This document shows, in pieces, positions 20,624 through 24,000 of a stretch of DNA of 24,000 nt; positions within the stretch are counted from its first letter, which is position 1; each line of letters opens with the position of its first letter. The notes beneath the pieces were generated by a model. The model was not told the origin of the DNA and searched no databases. It saw only the letters and a list, made by a program, of their open reading frames with translations. Source of the stretch: Larix sibirica (lineage: Eukaryota; Streptophyta; Pinopsida; Pinales; Pinaceae); assembly GCA_004151065.3 (NCBI GenBank), contig NWUY0300000803.1, positions 18,154 through 42,153 of the forward strand, read 5' to 3'. A program made the position numbers and the translations under genes.

Positions 20624-21352
20624 TCTTAGAAAATTTAAGAAGAAGCCCCAAAAAATACTTCAAGCCAAGGGTTTTCCTACACAGGAAGACCCCCGTCTAA
20701 TTCCTCAAGGGAAACATATGCCTACCGATGTTTTTCTTAAAGGAAAGTTATGGGAACCATGAATGTTCAGAAAGAAACTTGTAGGTTCCTATGGGTTCTG
20801 AATAGAACATGCACACGGAAAGTGTATAGGATGATAACAAAGATACTTGAAGGGTAGAGAAAATTATAGATTCTAGTCTCTAACTAGGTGAGATAATTAA
20901 AATAGAAAAATTAATCAATTAACACATTTCCTAATGTTATAAAACTAAGCAAGGAACCCTACAAGGAGTAACTTAGTGAGTTAGCCCCACTGGAGTCGCT
21001 AGTTCTATTGATAGAAAAGTTCCTAGTGATTAGGGTTGCATCATTAATAGAGTAAGTTCAAAGAGAAGCAACGTTGCTTTCCCAATTCAATTAGTTTTTA
21101 ATAAATAAACAAAGAAAGTAATTGAGAAATACCTTAGACCAATCAACTGGCCTCTTTATTGTAATTCACAAATCCAAGCACTAATCCCTTCCACAAGTCC
21201 AATCCATTCTAAACATGCACAAAAATAAACAATGAAACTAAAATAATAAATGAAATTATAAACTTGTAACTAACTAAAATAACTACCTTTCTGGTAAAGT
21301 AGTTCTACCTCTAAATCTACTAACTAAAAAAGACATCAATTAACACAATATC
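20624..21352. other. Non-coding stretch, nothing recognised
   Basis: AT-rich sequence with no ORF above 60 codons, no clear tandem repeat and no RNA gene. It may hold the upstream part of the minus-strand LTR suggested by the TATA-like box. Confidence 0.4.
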
Positions 21353-21450
21353 TTTTTTTTAGGGGGAGAAGAGAGATCTTCATTTTATTAACAAGAAGTG
21401 AATAACAAGGTAGTTATACATGGATTCTTTCTATAGAACCTGCTTCACCG
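21353..21450 (-). mobile_element. 3' end of a LINE-like retroposon with poly(A) tail
   Basis: On the minus strand an AATAAA signal (plus 21383-21388) is followed 22 bases later by eight A residues (plus 21353-21360). The bases between are pyrimidine-rich (CTCTCTTCTCCCCCT) and the upstream part is T-rich, the usual 3' terminus of plant LINE or retroposed transcripts. No clear target-site duplication was found, and the extent to the right is not defined. Confidence 0.45.
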
Positions 21451-22165
21451 GGTTCTACATTCCTCTAGACTAGACCACTCACAAACATCAATGTCACTCT
21501 TTCTTCTTAATCTCAAAAGGAAGCAAAAATTATTTGGAATTGAGATATTGACTTGAACTCAAAAAGGGAAATTACTACTAAATAGGGGTTCCTAAAGGGA
21601 AAGGGACCAAAAAGACCTAAAAAATGCACCTCTTGATCCTTTTGCATAACAATTCTCAATAAATGTGGTGCCTCGTTTCCAACTAATGGCCTCCTCTTAT
21701 ATTTAAGAAAGTTGGTTCAGGAGGTTGGTATAGGTTTGTATCCATGTCTAGGTGTATAAACTATGGGAATCCTTCTCATGACCATGAAATTAATGCACAT
21801 ATATTATTATTTGTTTTCACTTTTTGGAGTACCCTTGTGTGTTTCTCTAAGAAAACATGCATGTCCCTGTGAATTTATTTAAGGAAACCCGCAAGGACCG
21901 AGCAAAATTTAGATTTTTAGGAGAACTATTAGTGATTCAGAGGACCCATAGGACATTTGGATTATTTTAGGTAGTGCCAGACCTAATTATGCATATAATT
22001 GTCACATAATTATTTCTAGAACATACAAATTAAGCTCTAAATAAAAATTATATAACATAGAAACTTCAATTTACCATGATTCTTATGTTAATGGGAAACT
22101 CCAAGGCAATAGTGCCTCCTATTAACATGATGTTTGCATCAGGGTATTTTTTAAGGATTCTAATA
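21451..22165. other. Non-coding stretch ending at an unknown base
   Basis: No recognisable coding sequence. It includes a bipartite hairpin at 22085-22128 and ends at the n at 22166. The sequence just left of the n does not match the copia protein that follows. Confidence 0.4.
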
Positions 22166-22166
22166 N

Positions 22167-22640
22167 ATGTTCACAACTCTGGCGGCTCGCAAGAAATCCA
22201 CCTAATGTACAAATTAGGAGGTAACACTATCTACACCAATTATGATTGGGCAGGAGATAGTGATGATAGAAAGTCTACTTCAGGCTACATATTTCATCTT
22301 GGTACGGGCCTTATTTCATGTTGTTGTAGAAAGCAATATTCTATTGCCTTGTCCTCTATTGACAACAAGTACAAAGGTTCTACCTTGGCTACTCAAAAAG
22401 GAATGTGGCTAAGGAGGCTACTTGATAAATTGGATCTTCCTCTGAGTGATGCTGCTGCACTTTATTGTAACAAATCAAAGCACTAATCAATTCGCAAAGA
22501 AGTTGGTTTTCCATGCAAGTTCAAAGCACATCAAAATTCCTAAGCATTATGTGAGGGAGAAGATGCAAGAAGTACAAGTTGAATTGAAGCATTCCAGCTC
22601 TGAAGAGAAAATTGTCAGTCTTCTCAAAGTGCCTAAGTGA
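22167..22640 (+). pseudogene. pol: Ty1/copia RNase H C-terminal fragment
   Basis: RNase H removes the RNA strand during reverse transcription. The frame after the n carries the copia signature in order: LMYKLGGN, DWAGDSDDRKSTSGYIFHLG, IALSS, MWLRRLLDKL, then in another frame NQFAKKLVFHASSKHIKI and HYVREKM. A one-base insertion within about 22468-22474 separates the two frames. The acidic catalytic positions are altered: the first Asp of the usual T-D-x-D-W is Asn, the Glu of the A-L-S-S-T-E-A-E-Y motif is Asp (its second Glu is Lys), and the Asp of Y-C-D-N is Asn. Everything upstream of RNase H is absent, cut off at the n. It is clearly dead. Confidence 0.82.
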
Positions 22641-22692
22641 AGGCAAGTTAGTGAAGCTTCATGATATGTTGGGAATTAGAGAGATTGGCAAT

Positions 22693-23040
22693 TAAGGGGG
22701 AGTACTTGAGGCTTAATGCTTAGTCCTTCAAATCTTCGTCATTTGGTCGATCTTCAAGTTTGCTGCCAACTTATATTAAACTTTATGAGAGGATGTTGAT
22801 GCTAAAGTTTATGTGGAAGTATTCCCATGGTGTAGCTCCATCATAGCTTATGTGGCTCATTATTCATGATGCTATGAATCATCCTATGTTTGTGAACCCA
22901 TCACATGTATCGTTAAATAGTTGTAATTATGTAACGTAAGCTCTTCTATTATTAGTACAGGTGCAGTTGCACCCTTGTGCATATAAATCTCTCTTCATTT
23001 ATTTGTGCATACTTTGTCTTCACTAAATTTTGGGATTGTT
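22693..23040 (+). mobile_element. Copia polypurine tract and 3' LTR
   Basis: TAAGGGGGAG at 22693-22702, about 50 bases past the pol stop, is the expected polypurine tract. The LTR would begin near 22703. ATATAAATC near 22981 is a TATA-like box with pyrimidine-rich sequence after it, as in short copia LTRs. An inverted pair ATTCAT/ATGAAT lies near 22862-22880. The right end is not sharply defined. Confidence 0.55.
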
Positions 23041-23070
23041 TCATAAACACTTACAACTTTTAGTAAACCC

Positions 23071-23174
23071 ATTTCTAAATTGTAGAATAAGACTGAAGTT
23101 TATAAACTAAAGTGTATTCTTTATCATTACCAAGCTAAAGCAAAACTCATTTCTAAATTGTAGAATAAAACTGA
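23071..23174. repeat. Two imperfect direct repeats, 78 bp apart
   Basis: ATTTCTAAATTGTAGAATAA at 23071-23090 recurs at 23149-23168, and the similarity continues through GACTG and AACTAAAG. On the minus strand these lie just inside the intron that follows the exon at 23201-23379, so the array is probably an intronic tandem duplication. Confidence 0.75.
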
Positions 23175-23200
23175 CTTTTTGAACTAAAGAATAATCTTAC

Positions 23201-23379
23201 CATTTACAAGGGGCAATGACAAATTCATCTGTATGTGTATCATATGTTTCCAGCAACCTCCCTTTCCAAGTGGGATCTCCATATGAATGCGATCCTCGAA
23301 CAATCCTAACAAGTTCATCAGGACATCTTGCACTTCTATCAAAGATAGCAGGAATTATAGCACCACTGATTGTGTTCAT
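23201..23379 (-). CDS. Candidate host-gene internal exon, function unknown
   Basis: A 179-base minus-strand segment encoding 59 codons plus two bases (phase 0 to phase 2). The upstream border is a strong plant acceptor, TATTTTTTCATTCCAG, and the downstream border is AAATG followed by GTAAGA, a good donor. The frame is open across both borders and its composition is that of a globular protein, with IIPAIFDRSARCPDELVRIV and then a Trp- and Asp-rich segment. This differs from the Phe/Leu/Ser-rich chance ORFs elsewhere. The first codon is ATG, but with an acceptor directly before it an internal exon is more likely than a start. I do not recognise the family. It is the most gene-like segment outside the transposons. 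Confidence 0.5.
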
Positions 23380-23800
23380 CTGGAATGAAAAAATATACAG
23401 AATGCAAATGGTAAAGAAAACAACATTCACTCGAACATTTTCTTGGAAACCATTAGAAATTGCAACAAAAAAAAATGTTAGCTGAACCTAGAACAGAAAC
23501 ATCTTGTATAATCTGTTATAGCTTAAAGTCTTTTCAATAATGGTACATCAGCCTCCCCAAAAAATGATACAATGTAAAGATATTGTTGAACATTCATTAC
23601 AGTTAGGAGAAAACCATTCAAACACTGAGGGAGAGATTGGAATGGCTCAAAATGTGAACTAGATATACGAACGTTGAAAATAAAAATTAGATGAGATTTG
23701 CATTTAACAACTTAGTAGGAGACATAAATTTCACAACAAGATGTCATATAGCTTAAATGCTTTCAGAGTAATTAACTTTGTTCCTGAATCACTAATACAG

Positions 23801-23860
23801 ACTGCCATACAACATATGACAAACCCTCAACTTCTTGATGCTGTCAAGCAAATGAGATAC
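23801..23860 (+). other. Weak exon-like segment on the plus strand
   Basis: Exactly 20 codons between ATCACTAATACAG and GTAAAC, phase 0 at both ends, reading TAIQHMTNPQLLDAVKQMRY, an amphipathic-looking helix. It lies 420 bases from the minus-strand exon but on the opposite strand, so both cannot belong to one gene. No family is recognised. Confidence 0.2.
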
Positions 23861-23893
23861 GTAAACAGCCACTTTGCTTTCTTTTGCTTCTTA

Positions 23894-23915
23894 AAGTTCC
23901 ATCTAGATGGAACTT
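23894..23915. other. Perfect 22-base palindrome
   Basis: AAGTTCCATCT is followed directly by its complement AGATGGAACTT with no spacer. No gene or known element accounts for it. Confidence 0.85.
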
Positions 23916-24000
23916 ATTTTCTGGATACGGAAAGAAAGTTTCATAAATTCTTTGCAGCCATGGTGTAAGAATGTAAGGCAATAGCCCCAAGAGTTAGCTC

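Overview
This is AT-rich plant nuclear DNA dominated by old, broken transposable elements. Intact bacterial-style genes, RNA genes and CRISPR arrays are absent. The protein remnants are plant Ty3/gypsy gag and protease pieces, a Ty1/copia RNase H piece and LINE pieces. One or two exon-like stretches with good GT/AG borders are the only candidate host coding sequence. The amount of decayed LTR-element sequence fits a large-genome seed plant. The species cannot be read from the sequence.

The dominant large-scale structure is two long, nearly identical direct duplications whose junction is a single 'n'. Bases 743-2302 recur at 2304-3863 (offset 1561), and 6502-11188 recur at 11190-15876 (offset 4688). 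The unknown base sits exactly between copy end and copy start in both cases. This is what unmerged overlapping contigs or haplotigs look like, so the real locus is probably about 17.75 kb. A third n (22166) lies inside a copia fragment without a visible repeat beside it.

Layout. 1 to about 620: minus-strand LINE remnant, one frame with TGA stops. About 622-2108 (copied to 3669): LTR 'A' of a gypsy element, then a primer-binding site resembling the tRNA-Asp type (2114, copy at 3675), then a frameshifted gag (3814-4958) and a short downstream ORF (5052-5264), with no pol. 5265-6500: intergenic, with a foldback repeat and a promoter-like block. 6502-8796 (copied at 11190-13484): non-coding, with two weak exon-like pieces and a nested inverted repeat. 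About 8797-10268 (copied at 13485-14956): LTR 'B', a diverged relative of LTR A, abutting a gypsy protease/linker pseudogene (10270-11070, copied at 14958-15758). 15877-17860: degenerate sequence. 17866-18669: a second, unrelated LTR-like block. 18667 to about 20640: minus-strand element remnant with a proline/serine-rich ORF pair and a TATA-like box. About 21353-21450: minus-strand LINE-like 3' end. 22167 to about 23040: copia RNase H remnant, polypurine tract and LTR. 23201-23379: the best host-exon candidate, on the minus strand.

The genes do not form a working system: nearly every coding remnant carries stops, frameshifts or lost catalytic residues. No new functional system could be supported. 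The observations most worth checking are the N-joined duplications, the host exon near the right end, the promoter/exon-like block around 6250-7150, and the LTR-to-protease junction.
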